Counted from the first letter of the stretch, positions 12,540 to 25,442 are shown. The stretch is 64,000 nucleotides of DNA from Nymphaea colorata (GCF_008831285.2 NC_045145.1:20786040-20850039), one strand, 5' to 3'. Numbers and translations are program-made. Notes: a model not told the origin generated them from the letters alone.

Positions 12540-13985
12540 TATGTGGCATGCACGGAGAGATCTCTCTCGCAAGGTTTCTTCCTTCTTCTGTATTTGCCAT
12601 GAGGCACTACATGAATTTATACAAAGAGCGATCGGTTTTACAACCGCCATTGAGAAGATTTCCTCTATCTTCGATTAATATTTGCAATTGTTTAGCGTTA
12701 TCTTATGTTATACAAATCTGCCCAACGCGATTCCTGTTATCTTTATCAGTCAAGCTCGAGATTGGCTTTCTCAGATCGGTCAACCCTGGAGGAGCCGTTA
12801 CTCGAGAAGCAGTTCCGCTCGTTGCTCTGATCCCATAAGCAACAGACTGCAATGTGGAGATTATGCGGAGAAGATGACTGACCATCAAGTGATTTCGACA
12901 TTCATTATTGGACAACGAGGGCCGACCTTCGTTGTCGGTGAAGGTTTTAGATAAATTCATTTGATAAAGCCATTTTTTACAGATTATTTTTCTCAGTCAA
13001 CCTCTTTTTTTTTTTTTGGAGGAAGCAATGAGAGATTTTCAGGAAAAATTAAGCGGCTGATTGTTAGGGGTGGTAGTTTGCCATTAGCACATCGATGATA
13101 AAGATAAACGTTACATGACATCGTCTACATCTGATAATCGGTAGCGATCGATGATTCGGAGTCGCCAAGGAAAATTTATTTACACCAAACCTGACGGAGT
13201 CAAACAAGTTCATGTCCCCGAAACTAAAACCCAACAACCAGCGAGACAATCGGGTTCAAAAGTTGCAAAAGTGCCGGCAGTAATGTTAAACGGTTTCCAT
13301 TCAATATATATATATATATAGGTTTGGGGTAAAAAACTAGACTCTTCAATAGGTTTGGCATTGTAACTTATATGATCTCAAGAATAGGTTGATTGAAACG
13401 TAAATTAAGCTCATAAATTTTTGGAGTTTAATAGTGTTTTTATAATAAGTTAAAATAAATGGCTCTTATAATTAGACATTTGGATGATAAAAAATCCATA
13501 TTTCTTCATAAAAGCAATTTGAAATTAAACATCTTTATTTCACATTGGTTTTTATAGATGTATTAAGATGTTTATATTTTGTTTAGAAGAAAACAAGTAC
13601 TTACCAGATTGACCCTTAGCTAGACATAATGTATCATAGACTCCAAGGAAATCAAAAAGTAGAAATTAAGTTTAAAATATAAGAACCAATCTAATACTAA
13701 AAAAAAGTATAGAAACGTATTCAAACTTTTGGTTTGACTTCAATATTTAAAAATTAATTTTCATTATATGATCAATTGGAATCTACGGCCTAAATGGTGA
13801 TCATTGATAGTCTGAAAGGGCAGTTGGAGGACACTTGCGAGACGTGTGTGGTCTGCTGCATATGGCAAAAACTTACGTAGAAAAAGTGTTCCCTTTTCCA
13901 GTAAAGTAAAAGGTGTGTTTCCAAGTAGTTTGAAAAAGCAGAAAACGCAGTTTTCAGACAAACCAACTTGCGGCGTGCCTTCATT
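12540..13985. other. Intergenic spacer upstream of the LOR-type gene
   Basis: No supportable gene. It contains poly-T (13005-13018), a short TA run (about 13305-13320) and AT-rich DNA to about 13780. Confidence 0.55.
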
Positions 13986-13996
13986 TTCTATAAATG
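13986..13996 (+). promoter_or_regulatory. Candidate TATA box of the LOR-type gene
   Basis: TTCTATAAATG lies about 75 bases before the ATG at 14067, a normal plant distance that leaves an AG-rich 5' leader (GAGAGCGAGAGGGAGAG). Confidence 0.6.
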
Positions 13997-14066
13997 CAGG
14001 AACGGACGTCGCTCTGTCAATGGATTCGTAGACAGAACAGAGAGAGCGAGAGGGAGAGAGATTGAG

Positions 14067-15637
14067 ATGGCGGCGCTTGGACCTGTGTTAAGCAAGCAAT
14101 TCTGCTCAATCTCTCAGACGACCTTCTCAGTGAGGAAGAGGCCTCGCGCCGTTCAGGGGGGTGGGTTCGTTGTCACGAATTGCAGCGGCCTAGACCTTGC
14201 TTTCAGAACGGAGGCATGTGCGGGGCTCGGCGTCAAAGGGGAGTTGGTCCTCAGGGACTCCAACGGCATAGCGTTGTTCCTCGTACGCAAGAAGGTGAAT
14301 CCCATCTTTGCCGTTCTTATCAAGTTCGGACAGTATTTTGATGTGTTATTCTTTATTGCTGGTAAGTGGGAGGATCCTGCTCGCCATGTACAATCCTGAG
14401 CAGGTGCAAGATGCACCTTAAGAGGTATATTACTCTGTGCTCGAGTAAACAGAGGTGAACAAAATCATGATTTTGTTTTGTATGGTAAGAGAACTAGAGT
14501 ATGTACGATCCCCATGTCTGAAAACCAGAAAACGGACACAGAGATCACGCTCTCCAGTGTTTCTGAAGGATTTTAAGCGCTGAAATTTTTCATCAATTTT
14601 AAAATCTCTTACAGTCCTGCTTAATCATGTTCATCTCTAGGCCTCTGGACATGGAGATCGCATCTATGTAGCTAGATGATCAAACAAGATATGCGGACCT
14701 AGACGAGTACTTTCAGCAACAGTACAAGACGTTGTCCTGAACTCGCTCAGTAGGTCTAAGAGCAAAACCTGATTAGTTTCTTCTTTCTAGGACATGGTGC
14801 GGTGTAGCTGTTTTGAAGCCAGGTTTATGTTTGTCTCTGCGCAGTTTAACTAATTGGTCTCTTCACTGCACTGTGTTTTGGCTCTTCACAAGCATGAGCC
14901 AAGTTTGGAATCGGAGTCCTGGCTCGTTTACTAGATCTAGTTAACTGTCATGGCTGTGATCAACTGCCATACTAATTGGGAGTGGAATTATATGCAGGCA
15001 GTAAGCTTTCACAGACAGTGGAGGGCATACTCCTTGGACTACGAGGGAACAGAAAAGCTGATATTTTGTGTGAAGGAGCCACTCTTATGCTTTGCCAAGA
15101 AATGCTCACTCAAAGTGCAGTTGGCAGCAAGTTCATTCAACTCCTGGGATTTTGAGATTAATGGTTCCTTCATTGACAGACAGTGCACCATAACAGACCA
15201 CAGGGGAAAGTTGGTAGCAGAGGTAATGTTGCCTTTGTTGGTAGCGCCAAGGGATACCACTCATTATATGGCCAATATATTGAAACAAGAACTAAATTCT
15301 GCAAATTATATATGACAAGACATACCTTAGATCGCTGATTTCCAGATAAACAAATTAATCATTTAATATGAACGTAAATATGTTCTGTCATGAATATGGA
15401 GAACTTGGTTGTTGAATTCATATATTGGAGATAACGAGTCACGAAATTGTGGTGATCAATATTGTTACAAATTGGTAAATCTCTGGTAATTTGCAGATAA
15501 GAGCGCAGAACAAGGCTGGCACACTAGTGAGCAAGGATCTGTACTACGTGATCGTCCAGCCCGGTTTCGATCAGGCCTTTGTCTTTGGCATCATCGCCAT
15601 CCTTGACAACATTTACGAAGGCTCAACAGCCTACTGA
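14067..15637 (+). CDS. LURP-one-related (LOR) protein
   Basis: Three exons, 14067-14294, 14998-15222 and 15497-15637 (TGA), all phase 0, give 197 residues. This is near the usual size for the plant LURP-one-related family (Pfam LOR, DUF567, tubby-C-like fold). Supporting segments are FVVTNCSGLDLAFRTEA near the N terminus, KGELVLRDSNGIALFLVRKK, the WRAYSLDYEG segment starting exon 2, FEINGSFIDRQCTITDHRG, then KLVAEIRAQNK across the second junction and YYVIVQPGFDQAFVFGIIAI near the end. LURP1 is linked to basal defence against oomycetes in Arabidopsis; most paralogues have no assigned role. There is no signal peptide, so the product is probably soluble or membrane-associated. The ATG at 14067 is the first in frame downstream of the TATA box. 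Exon 1 is G+C-richer than its surroundings. No damage is visible. Confidence 0.88.
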
Positions 15638-18600
15638 TTAGTGGATGATCCCATGCTTACATCAAGTCTATGTTTGGATATTGCGTAGAAATTAAAACCT
15701 CCAACTTCAGGAAGTTGGTCATCATCGAAGGTCCAAGAAGGGAAACTAAGATGTATATATTCTGCTACACTGGCCCTGATCATAAAGCCGACAAGCTGAG
15801 TGATCCCCACGTTATAGTTAGCTCATTTTATTTGGAACCATTCCGTATTATATTCTCTGCTTCATGTGAAAGTTTTCTGTATGTCCTCATCCCCATTATA
15901 GGCTTCTTCCTGTTTCCTTATGTGTCCGTCTTCAACTCGTCCTTTTCGTCTCACACGTCTCTATATTCCTCCTTTATGATTGGAAACCTAATCTGGTTCA
16001 CTGTTTGATGCCGTGTACAAATGGGTAGCTGTGAAGATTCGGTTCCATCACTTCCTGTGATGGATACGGGTCGTGTGTTAGCGTATGTAGTTGTGTTTAA
16101 GTCTGATCATTGGGTACACACTTACTGATACTTATGTGTTAATCTATTGTTTATTAATGAAAAACATGTATGATCGTTCGTTTCAGTGGATACTTTGTCA
16201 TAGAATATCTTCCTTCCTTTTGTGTTCGCATCCTCATGGAAGTGAGGGAAACCTGAGTTTCCTGTTTCGGGAACATGATGTGAAAGATAGTATTGAAATT
16301 AATCTTCAGTATCTGGCTGTATATGCGACTGTACAACATTCTTTTGCACTTTAAATTTTAGGTGCCCAGACATGAAATCTCACTAAAAGACTGCTTCGAG
16401 ACCGGGATGATGATTTGTATGTTACCTTGGTCCCGCGAGGTTGTAACTTTTACCTTTTTAGATTGAAAAATTCACAATCGTAACTAACTTAGCTTAATTT
16501 CTTGCATGGCGTAAGTTGGCCAAATTAGCGTTTAAGTGCTTCCAAAACGTTTTCCAACTTTTCTTATCCCAAAATTGTTCGGCCATATTAATACATAGAA
16601 TTGCTTATTGAAAAAAAAAAAACAAAAGATCTAGCACATTAGAAAAAGAAATGTACAGAATTTGGGTTTATAAATTTCAAAAACCTTTAAATATGCTGGA
16701 GAGTCAACAGAGACGAGTAGGTTAGGCTAATGTTCTTGCAATATTCCGTATACGGGACTTGCCATCAACCTTGTTTTTGCCTCACTTAGCAAGATGGCTA
16801 AACTTGTAACATAATTCGAGTGCTTGATAATTTCAAAAGGCAACCAATCTTTGTGGTTTCAATTCCAAGAAGCAATAAATAATTATCATGTGGTTGGTTG
16901 GCTTATCAAAAGTTAGGCAAATGAATGTATTAATATAGTAATAGTGAACTCAAGAAGGAGAATTTCATTATGGTAAATGAAGACAATTTTTTTTTTATTG
17001 TTTTGTGGATCAACTACAATCCAAATCAAACGCAAGATACGGTGGATCCAACCCGGTTGACATCTAGCAAGCGTCAGCGAAGCTGCAGTTATGATCGGTT
17101 GTCTTCCACTAAGGGCTCGTGAAACACACTGCCACGGGAAACGCCAAATCCATTCTCTGGCGCCCCAAGTTTCACATGCATCCGAGTCATTTGGGCATAC
17201 CAATTGCCCCTTATATAAAACCAAAATTCAGAAAGCCACCCTTTTAAGGTAGAATTTCGAAAGGGAGGTGTTCCCTCTCTTCCCAACTTCCACATGCACG
17301 TATCTCTCCAACGTTTTATGGAGATTGGCCATAATTTTAATGGCAACACTTTAATGGCCATTATACAGAAGAAAATGATGCGATTAAACTGATAGCTTGA
17401 AGTTAATTTTATCGGCCGCAATTGGTAGCCTGAGTGGATGGGGCTTCGGCTCTTTTGGATGGTAGGATTAAATACTCGTCCTGCTCACTCAATAATTTCT
17501 AACAGACAATTGATACGCGGCTTCAATAGTGCTTGTATATGCTTTTCGATTTCTAGCTTGTATCCTTATGCTTAGATATGCACGACACAATGCTCCTAAA
17601 ACAAACATTGTTTTAAAACTCGCAGGGTCATGTGGGCAGTTGTCTACAGCTAGGAATTCTTCATGAAAAGGGTGAATTATGGCTTCAAAATTTCGACATG
17701 AGCCAAAATACCATTTTCCAAAATTTTATATAGGATAAGTAAAATTTTTCAAAATTTATATGTAATTTCTTAAAAAAATTTGAGGAAAGGGCAAGACATA
17801 TATATATGGACAAATGGGACACCCATTTGGTATACATTTTCACATGGCAAGACATATATAAATATAATCTCTACCATTGGTGGTCACTCAAAACCTTATT
17901 TATTTCCAATGATTGAATGTTTCATTCATCCAGGGATGCTTATATATTTTAATCTCCATCATTTACCTAATAAAGCAAGTGTTTTCTTCAGATCGGGAGG
18001 TCGCTTATTGGTAATTGACAAAATCCGTCCTCTACATTAAGTCTAACCATAGTTAGCAATCACCTGTTGTGTTATTCAAAAATAACTCGTACATTCTTCT
18101 TTTCCTTTTCAGGGATGCATCATTTCACGTGATTTGCCTTTCAAACATATGCAACTGTTGGCATGGAAAAAAAAATTAGACTAAGAAATTGGAAAAAAGT
18201 GGAGGAGGGCATAGTTGGCAAACCCATGGCTCTGGTACTCGGATCGAAAGATTTGACTGCGTTATTGGGTCAGCGAGTTGGCTCGCCACTCGATCAAGTA
18301 TTCAAATAATCATAATGTAAACTATTGCGGCTGAATCAACCGAGTCCGGTCAAGTTGGATGGAGTCAGGGACGAGTCAGGAGTGAGTTGAACCAACCATG
18401 ACTCGAATGGTTACCAAGTCAGTCCACAGCGCGGCTCGTATTAACCATTTTAAATAGTTTTAAACTAAAGTATTTTATTAGTTTTTTTCTTTTTAATCTT
18501 CGTTTTCGCTTAAGTATTGGCCAATCCAGAGCTGATTCGGTCAATGTGAATTCACAGCCTCGATCAACCAATATCTAAAAACCAAATGGAGTTAAATATT

Positions 18601-18937
18601 GACCACATGCGCATGTGTTCGGCCCCCTCTCTTTGTGTAACATTGGTTAATTGGACGAAAAAAATACATCTTTTTGTGGCAAGCATGAAGATTAGTCCTG
18701 CGGTTTGAGCGAGAGCCAAAGCTTCATTTCCTTTTCTCTTGACCCTACGGTTTATAACTGCATCGATGCTAGGTAGTGATATAAACATGTGCTTTAACTT
18801 GTATATCAAATTCATTCATTTCTATGTTATGGTAAAATAACCTCCTATAAATTGAACTAGAAACGTGCCGCATAACACATCCCAACCTACCCGTTTAAGC
18901 TATGCCCTTCCTCTTAACTGTGAAACAAATCCTTGAG
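15638..18937. other. Intergenic spacer
   Basis: Downstream region of the LOR-type gene followed by AT-rich spacer. About 18230-18560 is rich in ACTCG, GAGTC and GTCAG words (for example GGAGTCAGGGACGAGTCAGG), a dispersed-repeat flavour also seen near 38560-38680. No gene is supportable. Confidence 0.5.
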
Positions 18938-19127
18938 CAAGGGCAGACCCAAGGTAGGGCCTGCATGGGCCTTGACCCCACCTCAATTTTTTTTAAAATT
19001 TACATGTAAATTTTAACAAATTTCACTTGTTTTATATAAAAATTTTGAAAAATGATTTTTTTGGCTCTAATCAAAATTTAAAAATTTTAATTTGGTCCGT
19101 CTCATAAAAAATTTCTGGTTCTGCTCC
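18938..19127 (+). mobile_element. hAT-type miniature element, copy 1
   Basis: A ~190-bp non-coding element. It begins CAAGGGCAGACCCAAGG, ends CTGGTTCTGCTCC, and has an AT-rich middle containing CTTGTTTTATATAAAAATTT. The ends are imperfect terminal inverted repeats. Flanks TCCTTGAG (18930-18937) and TACTTGAG (19128-19135) match at 7 of 8 bases, as expected for an 8-bp hAT target-site duplication. The copy at 61727-61919 is the same family in reverse orientation. Confidence 0.75.
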
Positions 19128-19135
19128 TACTTGAG

Positions 19136-19639
19136 GGTGTGTTAGTGAGGGCATGGGTCGACTGGAACATTGGCTTCAAACTATTTTAACCGCGTTTGTG
19201 TTTGTGTAAGAGCATTTAAAACGGTCTATTTAAAGACCCTTGTCCGATCCCCACATGCACACTGATTTCGGCCAAAGTCGGGCTTCTCCTTCCAAACTTA
19301 ATACTGGCAAGTAATGAGCTAGTCTCTCTGTCTATATGCACGGGCAATCGGACCTAGTTTTCTTGGGCTCCTTTTGAGTGCCTATAAAAAGCATACTTAG
19401 TTCGGATGCATTCCCTTATTCACTTCAAGCCGTTGAATGCATTATATGATATTCATTTAACGTAGAACACGGATCGGACTCGCCATTTTCTATATAAATA
19501 GGCGGCCAAGCAGTAATAACCCAAACTGACTGAGTCTAACCAAGGAAAAATTCGTTTTTCATTTTTTCTAGATAAGGTTCAACAAAGCACATGCAGTTCC
19601 CTAGAATAAACAACAACAAACATATTTAACAACCTAATC

Positions 19640-19705
<66 letters not shown>

Positions 19706-20048
19706 CATGGGCGGCACGTGCCGGGCTCCGAGGGCAGTCTTAATGATTAAAATGGAGACCGAGGGGAACACCCCACTTCTCCGGCCGGCGACTGTTCCCT
19801 TCCCTTCGGGTCAAAACACGGTACGGGCCATCGGCCATCGCAAAGCAGGGAGGAGAAAGCTGATTGTTTGGAGCGCAACGGGCCTCCGCCGCTCACGTGA
19901 ACGCTTCCTGTCACCTCTGTGGGTCCCTCCTCCGACGTCGTCAACGAGAAGGTCGACAGTCTTTTAGCCACGCTGTTTGCCGACGTGGCGTCTTTCCATT
20001 CGTGGGTTGCACTGGAATCCGATGACTGCATTTCGCTCTGTTGTCCCG
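19136..20048. other. Intergenic, upstream of the GH9 gene
   Basis: Spacer, then a TA/GA compound microsatellite, then a G+C-richer stretch (19704-20040) that leads into the endoglucanase promoter. Open frames in the G+C-rich part show no recognisable protein. Confidence 0.5.
19643..19703. repeat. TA/GA compound microsatellite
   Basis: About 15 TA units followed directly by about 15 GA units. Confidence 0.95.
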
Positions 20049-20057
20049 TTATAAAAG
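20049..20057 (+). promoter_or_regulatory. Candidate TATA box of the GH9 gene
   Basis: TTATAAAAG, 85 bases before the ATG at 20134. Confidence 0.6.
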
Positions 20058-20133
20058 CACGGATCTCCCACGCGAGGCTCCATGCTCTGCAACTCTGCCG
20101 TTCTTACCGCCGTCCCTTGCTTCTCCGGCGACC

Positions 20134-23100
20134 ATGGCGGCCTTTCATCTTACCACTGCCCTGTTCCTCCTCCTCCTCCTCTTTCCCCACTCTTCTCTCG
20201 CTGACCACGACTACGGCGACGCCCTCCGCAAGTGCATTCTCTTCTTCGAGGGTCAACGCTCCGGCAAGCTCCCGCCCTCCCAGCGTCTCAGCTGGCGCCG
20301 TGACTCCGCACTCAGAGATGGCTCTCTCGCCGGTGTAAGCCGGAAATGGCACTCCCTTATTATCTTTCTCTGTAGCTTTTGCGCAATGTGACTGACACTA
20401 TTCACGTTTTTTTTTATTCTGTTTGGATGCAGGTAGACTTGAGTGGCGGCTACTACGACGCGGGGGACAACGTGAAATTCGGTTTCCCGATGGCTTTCAC
20501 CGGGACGCTTCTCTCCTGGGGCATCATCGACTTCGGGCGCAACATGGGCTCGGAGCTCGAGCACGCCCTCTCGGCCGTCCGGTGGGCGACGGATTACCTC
20601 CTGAAGGCGACGGCGGTGCCGGGGACGGTGTACGTGCAGGTCGGCGACGCGGTGGCGGACCACAACTGCTGGGAGAGGCCGGAAGACATGGACACGCCCC
20701 GTACGGTCTACAAGGTCGACAAAGAGCACCCGGGCTCGGACGTCGCCGGCGAGACGGCAGCGGCCCTCGCTGCCGCCTCCATCGTTTTCCGGTCCCGCGA
20801 CCCTTCGTATTCTCGGACTCTGCTTCAGAGAGCCGTTAGCGTGAGTTTTCCCCGTCGCGGCTACGCTGTCCCTCGTTTTCTCGTCTTCTTCCTTTCTTTG
20901 CTCCACCAACCGTTAGGCGTCCTCGTCGTGTCTCTTGACTGTTTCGGTTCGGGATCTGCGATCCCGTTTGGCAGGTTTTCGAGTTTGCGGATAAATACCG
21001 CGGGGCATACAGCAACAGCCTGCATGACGTCGTCTGCCCGTTTTACTGTAGCTTTGACGGCTACCAGGTAAGTTGGTCGGCCGGAAATCTGACCGTTGTA
21101 AAGCGCTCAGGTTTAGCGCTACTGTTTGCAGATAAAAATAAAATAGCACCCAAATCTGTCTCTCTCTCTCTCTACTAGTCTTTGTTGCCGTTAACTTTGT
21201 ACACTTTTCAGTTTTTCGTGCTCTCTCTCTCTCTAGCTTTTACTATTGCTTACAAGCAGATCAAATCGGCCTCTCTCTCTCTAGCTTTCTCTCTCTTGGT
21301 GTTCTCTCTCTACGTGTTTTGGTGTCCATTACTTAGTTTGGGGAGGGGTGGTGAAACCAGGACGAGCTGCTGTGGGCGGCGGCGTGGCTGCACAAGGCGT
21401 CGGAGGACCGAACCTACCGGGAATACATCAAGACGAACGAGAGGGTGCTGGGTGCGGACGAGACCATTAACGAGTTCGGTTGGGACAACAAGCACGCCGG
21501 CATCAACGTCCTCATCTCCAAGGTACCTTTTTTTCACGTAATAAGGACGGAGAAGGGAAAGAAAGGAGAGGTACTGGGGATTGCGTCGTTTAGTACTCGG
21601 TTCAATTTTCTGTTGTGGGCATTTATTTGCTCCTTCTCACGACAAAAAGTATGGTGACCTAGAGATTCGAGCTTTGAGCCCCGAAAGGGCTCCGGAAAAC
21701 GACTTTCGAAAGCCACCCACTTGCTAAAAGCGGACCTAGGGACCCGCGCCCGGCGAACCCATGTGGGCTCGACCGACCCTTTTTGACCATCTTTGGCATG
21801 GCTCGCATGGCCGAGCCCATATCCCTACATAAAGCTAGCTGCTATCCCCATGGGCGTGGTGGGCATTATGCCGTCGATCTCTCTCTCTCTCTCTCTCTCT
21901 CTTCTTCTTTTTTTTTAGTTGAAGGCTCAAACATTCCTCCTCCAAGCAGGCGTTCCAGTACAGTTCATGCCAGTTGTTTGGTTGTTTTATTTCGTGTCTT
22001 CTTATAATAATAAACTAATTTGGTGCAGGAGGTGTTGATGGGCAATGCGCATTACCTGGAGTCTTTCAAGCTAAATGCAGACAACTTCATCTGTTCCCTG
22101 CTGCCGGGGACATCCCATCCTCACATCGAGTACTCTCCAGGTTTATATAATCATTTATCTTAAGTTTCTGAGTTGTTTATAAAGATAATAACACACTTTG
22201 AATGAAAACTTCGGCCTGAAGTGATCGCCGGAAAACTGACCTGGATTGTCAAATGATTTTCAGGCGGGTTGATATTCAAGGTCGGGGGGAGCAACATGCA
22301 GCACGTAACCTCGCTCTCCTTCTTGCTGCTGACTTATTCCAACTACTTGAGCCACTCCAATCACGTGGTGCCATGTGGCAAGGTTTCGGCCACGCCAGCC
22401 CACCTCAAGCAAATAGCAAAGCAACAGGTCAGTAAAAAGTTGAAACCAAAAGTTACTGAGAGTCGTCCCCTTTTTTTTTGACGCTGGAAATGATTTTGGT
22501 CCTCAGGGTAATTTCGTCATTTCAGAAGTGAGAAGGCCCGGGGCTTACACTGTATAGGCGTCAGGAGGAATTTTTGGGGGCTTGCGATTCTAGGAATTCG
22601 ACATGACGATTATGCCCCTGAGTTTAGTGCCTTTGTCTTCAGAGTCCTTTCGGCTTGTTTTGTCCCAGAACAACTTCTCGAGTTCGACCAACACTTGACT
22701 TGGGAACCGGATCCAGTACCCAATCAAATCCAAAACTTTTTTATTCGCTTTCGGACCTTCAATTAGATCCAAAATCTCCAGTCGCATCTGGATTTTCTTT
22801 TTCTTAGATTATTAGGAGTTTAAAGGATTATTTGGTGCGTTTGATTTCATGGTGAGGATATGGATTCGGATCCAAATACTTACTGGATCTTTTTCTGATG
22901 GATCCGCAGGTGGATTACATACTAGGAGATAATCCCATGAAGATGTCATACATGGTGGGATACGGCGAGCACTATCCCCAGCGGATTCACCATAGGGGCA
23001 GCTCTCTACCTTCCGTCTCGGCTCACCCGGCACGTATCGGCTGCAAGGCCGGTTCCCGCTACTTCTTCAGCCCTCGGCCGAACCCGAACCTGTTGGTGGG

Positions 23101-23260
23101 CGCGGTCGTGGGCGGCCCCAACACCACGGACCTCTTCCCAGACTCGAGGCCCTTCTTCCAGGAGAGCGAGCCCACGACCTACATCAATGCGCCGCTGGTG
23201 GGCCTACTCGCTCATTTCTGGGCTCATCCTGACCCAAAGGAATTTGGTGAGCTTGGTTGA
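20134..23260 (+). CDS. Endoglucanase, glycosyl hydrolase family 9
   Basis: Seven exons: 20134-20334, 20433-20840, 20975-21067, 21361-21522, 22029-22140, 22264-22427 and 22910-23260 (TGA), giving 496 residues, normal for secreted plant GH9 class B enzymes, which cut internal beta-1,4-glucan bonds in the wall. Residues 1-23 are a signal peptide ([14 protein letters not shown]). The catalytic domain starts [32 protein letters not shown] holds the two conserved Asp (76 and 79). The His-containing signature is [16 protein letters not shown] (about 397-412), and the proton-donor Glu is in [15 protein letters not shown] (Glu467). There is no membrane anchor and no CBM49 tail. The [13 protein letters not shown] version of signature 2 recalls endoglucanase 11-like members, though that subgroup call is from memory. 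The ATG chosen is the only one giving a signal peptide. Exons are G+C-rich against AT-rich introns. Confidence 0.93.
21661..21905. other. G+C-rich insert-like stretch and CT run in GH9 intron 4
   Basis: Intron 4 (21523-22028) contains an unusually G+C-rich block (about 21675-21865) followed by a CT microsatellite (21882-21903). No coding frame or element ends could be recognised. Confidence 0.4.
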
Positions 23261-24089
23261 GAAATGCGACGCATTTTAATATGTTCATACTCGAGAAAGA
23301 TATGATTCTTGTAACTAATTGGAATTGGTGCCTTTGGTCGTTACTAGTGCCTTTGTTGTTATCATCAATTGTATTATTTATAGTTTATTTGAAATCAATT
23401 ATATGAGAGTTTGGACGAGTCTGGATATATAGATGATAGACATTGACATGGGAAAAGGACACAACATGTATCAATGTCACAATCCTTTTCTGGGTCCTTT
23501 CGTGTACCAGTTCATATTGCCGATTCGACATGTATCGCTGATTCTCTCGTTTCCTGAATTGATTCAACTCCTGTGCCGATAGTTCTTGCGAAAATGTTCG
23601 GCTAGCAAATTTATTGGCATACTAAAATTTTTTTTTCATTTCTTGCTTCACATCAACTAATAAAAACTAATGAAATTCAAAGAAAATAATGTAATTGTTA
23701 GCTGCCATAAATTCATGGAAAACTAGTAAAATTATTTTGCTTGCTCCTACAAATCCACCAAAGAAATGAAAAAAAAATTATTATTATTTGATGCCATTTT
23801 TTTAAGCTATAGCAGATATTCATAGAACAGTTCTCTTTCGTTATATTTTTGTACATAATCCTTGCTAGATTCATCAAAGATTGCATTGACAATAACATTC
23901 AAATTTGTGCCTCAGCTTGCTGTTGAAAGGAAACTAAAAGCCAATCTTGCCATACACTTTTACCCCGAAAAAAAAGACATTTTTGCTACTGTTTCATAGC
24001 GGTTGACGAAATCAACCAAACTTCTTCATTGTGGGCCTCGTTAGGAAATGAAAAAATAAAAGTTGAAAGAAGAAGGATGTGTAATGAAT
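23261..24089. other. Intergenic, 3' flank of the GH9 gene
   Basis: AT-rich DNA with no supportable gene. Confidence 0.5.
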
Positions 24090-24840
24090 ATATATATAAC
24101 AAAGATGAACTATGTTGCAGTTATGTTTAGTCCTTTCATGAAAATTGAGTTTGCAACTATGTATATAGATAGCTCCCTGGTCATCATAAAACAATTCCAT
24201 GGGCTGATTGTGACGGATTCCCAGATCCACAAGTAAATCCTTTATCCATGTTCATCTTTTGCTCAGGATTTGGATATGGTAGCATCATCTATCTCCAATA
24301 ATGATGCGAAAACCTGACATGGATCTTCTTGTCATAGGACTTCAAGCCCAATCTAAACAAAATGCTCATTGTTTAAGAAATTGGAATTATCAAACAAACA
24401 TGGTATTTTATTTCTAGAATTAGGAAACCGAAACCTGGAATTTTGATTCCATTCTAATTGAAGGAGGAATTATGGTTTTGCCATTTTTATTCTTGAATGA
24501 AAATTCCAAACCAATCAACTTTTTTGGAAAAAGTATGATCTTTTAATGGCTGGCATCTCTTGTCATTGATCCTTAAGTGTTGCTTCATTGGAAGTCGCTT
24601 GGTTTGAAATCAATGTTATCCTCATTCTTCTTGCAAGTTGTCCAGCACATAATTTCTTTTGGGATAAAAAATATCCATCTTTTAGATCTAGCAACTTCAA
24701 TGCCTAAAAAGTATTTTTTTAGGTCTCCCAAATCCTTGCGGCTAAATTTCTTATGAATGACAAATTTCAAACCGTATATGGCCTCAATATCTTCCCCTGC
24801 AAAAATGATGTTGAGATTGAGGGCACCAAATTAAGTTGCA
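24090..24840 (-). mobile_element. Ty1/copia retrotransposon fossil (pol part)
   Basis: Minus-strand pieces match copia-type pol: a reverse-transcriptase segment with KKFSRKDLGDLKKYFLGIEV, and further downstream an RNase H-type segment with YDDQGAIYIH and FHERTKH. Only this part is visible. No LTRs, gag or integrase were found, and the piece is broken in several places. It looks old. The flanks (23.7-25.0 kb) are AT-rich with a TA microsatellite. Confidence 0.8.
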
Positions 24841-24956
24841 TAATTTATTTAATCAATGGTTTACAAAGTTATACAAAATACCAAAAATCATTTTATCCCT
24901 TTGAAATAGTAAATTTGCCCGTCTTTATATTTACATAAAACAAGTTCTTCGTGAAT

Positions 24957-24958
<2 letters not shown>

Positions 24959-24992
<34 letters not shown>
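24959..24992. repeat. TA microsatellite
   Basis: Uninterrupted TA run directly upstream of the copia fossil on its own strand. Confidence 0.95.
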
Positions 24993-24995
<3 letters not shown>

Positions 24996-25360
24996 AACAA
25001 ATATTTTCTTCAAATGTTTGTGAAACTCAAGATTTTGAAGTACAGAAGTTTTGGCGTGGCCTGATTTCCTTGAGAATGTGATTTGTCGCCATTTTTTTAT
25101 AATTTTATTTTGTTTCTTTTTTTGGTGCTTGCTTGCTGGAACATGATGTTCACGCAATGACTGAATTATTATAAAAAGACAACATGTTGTCATATCAACT
25201 GCCCATCAAAAAGTCCTTCCCAACTGTTTCTCTCCTCACCTACCATTTAGACTTCCTACAGGTCCAAAGGGTCACCGTGCTTTGCCTCGATCACATCTTT
25301 CCAATCCCACCTACAACTACTAACAAGAAAGGTTTGAAAACTGTAAATTTAAGATCTAAC

Positions 25361-25442
25361 TCGTATTCTGAACGATGGATTCTACTAACGTCAAATCCAT
25401 ATCGTATTCTGAACGATGGATTCTACTAACGTCAAATCCATA
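25361..25442. repeat. Tandem duplication, 41-bp unit, two copies
   Basis: Units 25361-25401 and 25402-25442 are identical direct repeats beginning TCGTATTCTGAACGATGG. Confidence 0.97.

Noticed and set aside
20253-20909. 218-codon minus-strand frame across GH9 exons 1-2
   Set aside because: It is the antisense shadow of G+C-rich endoglucanase exons; the plus strand carries the clear GH9 motifs.
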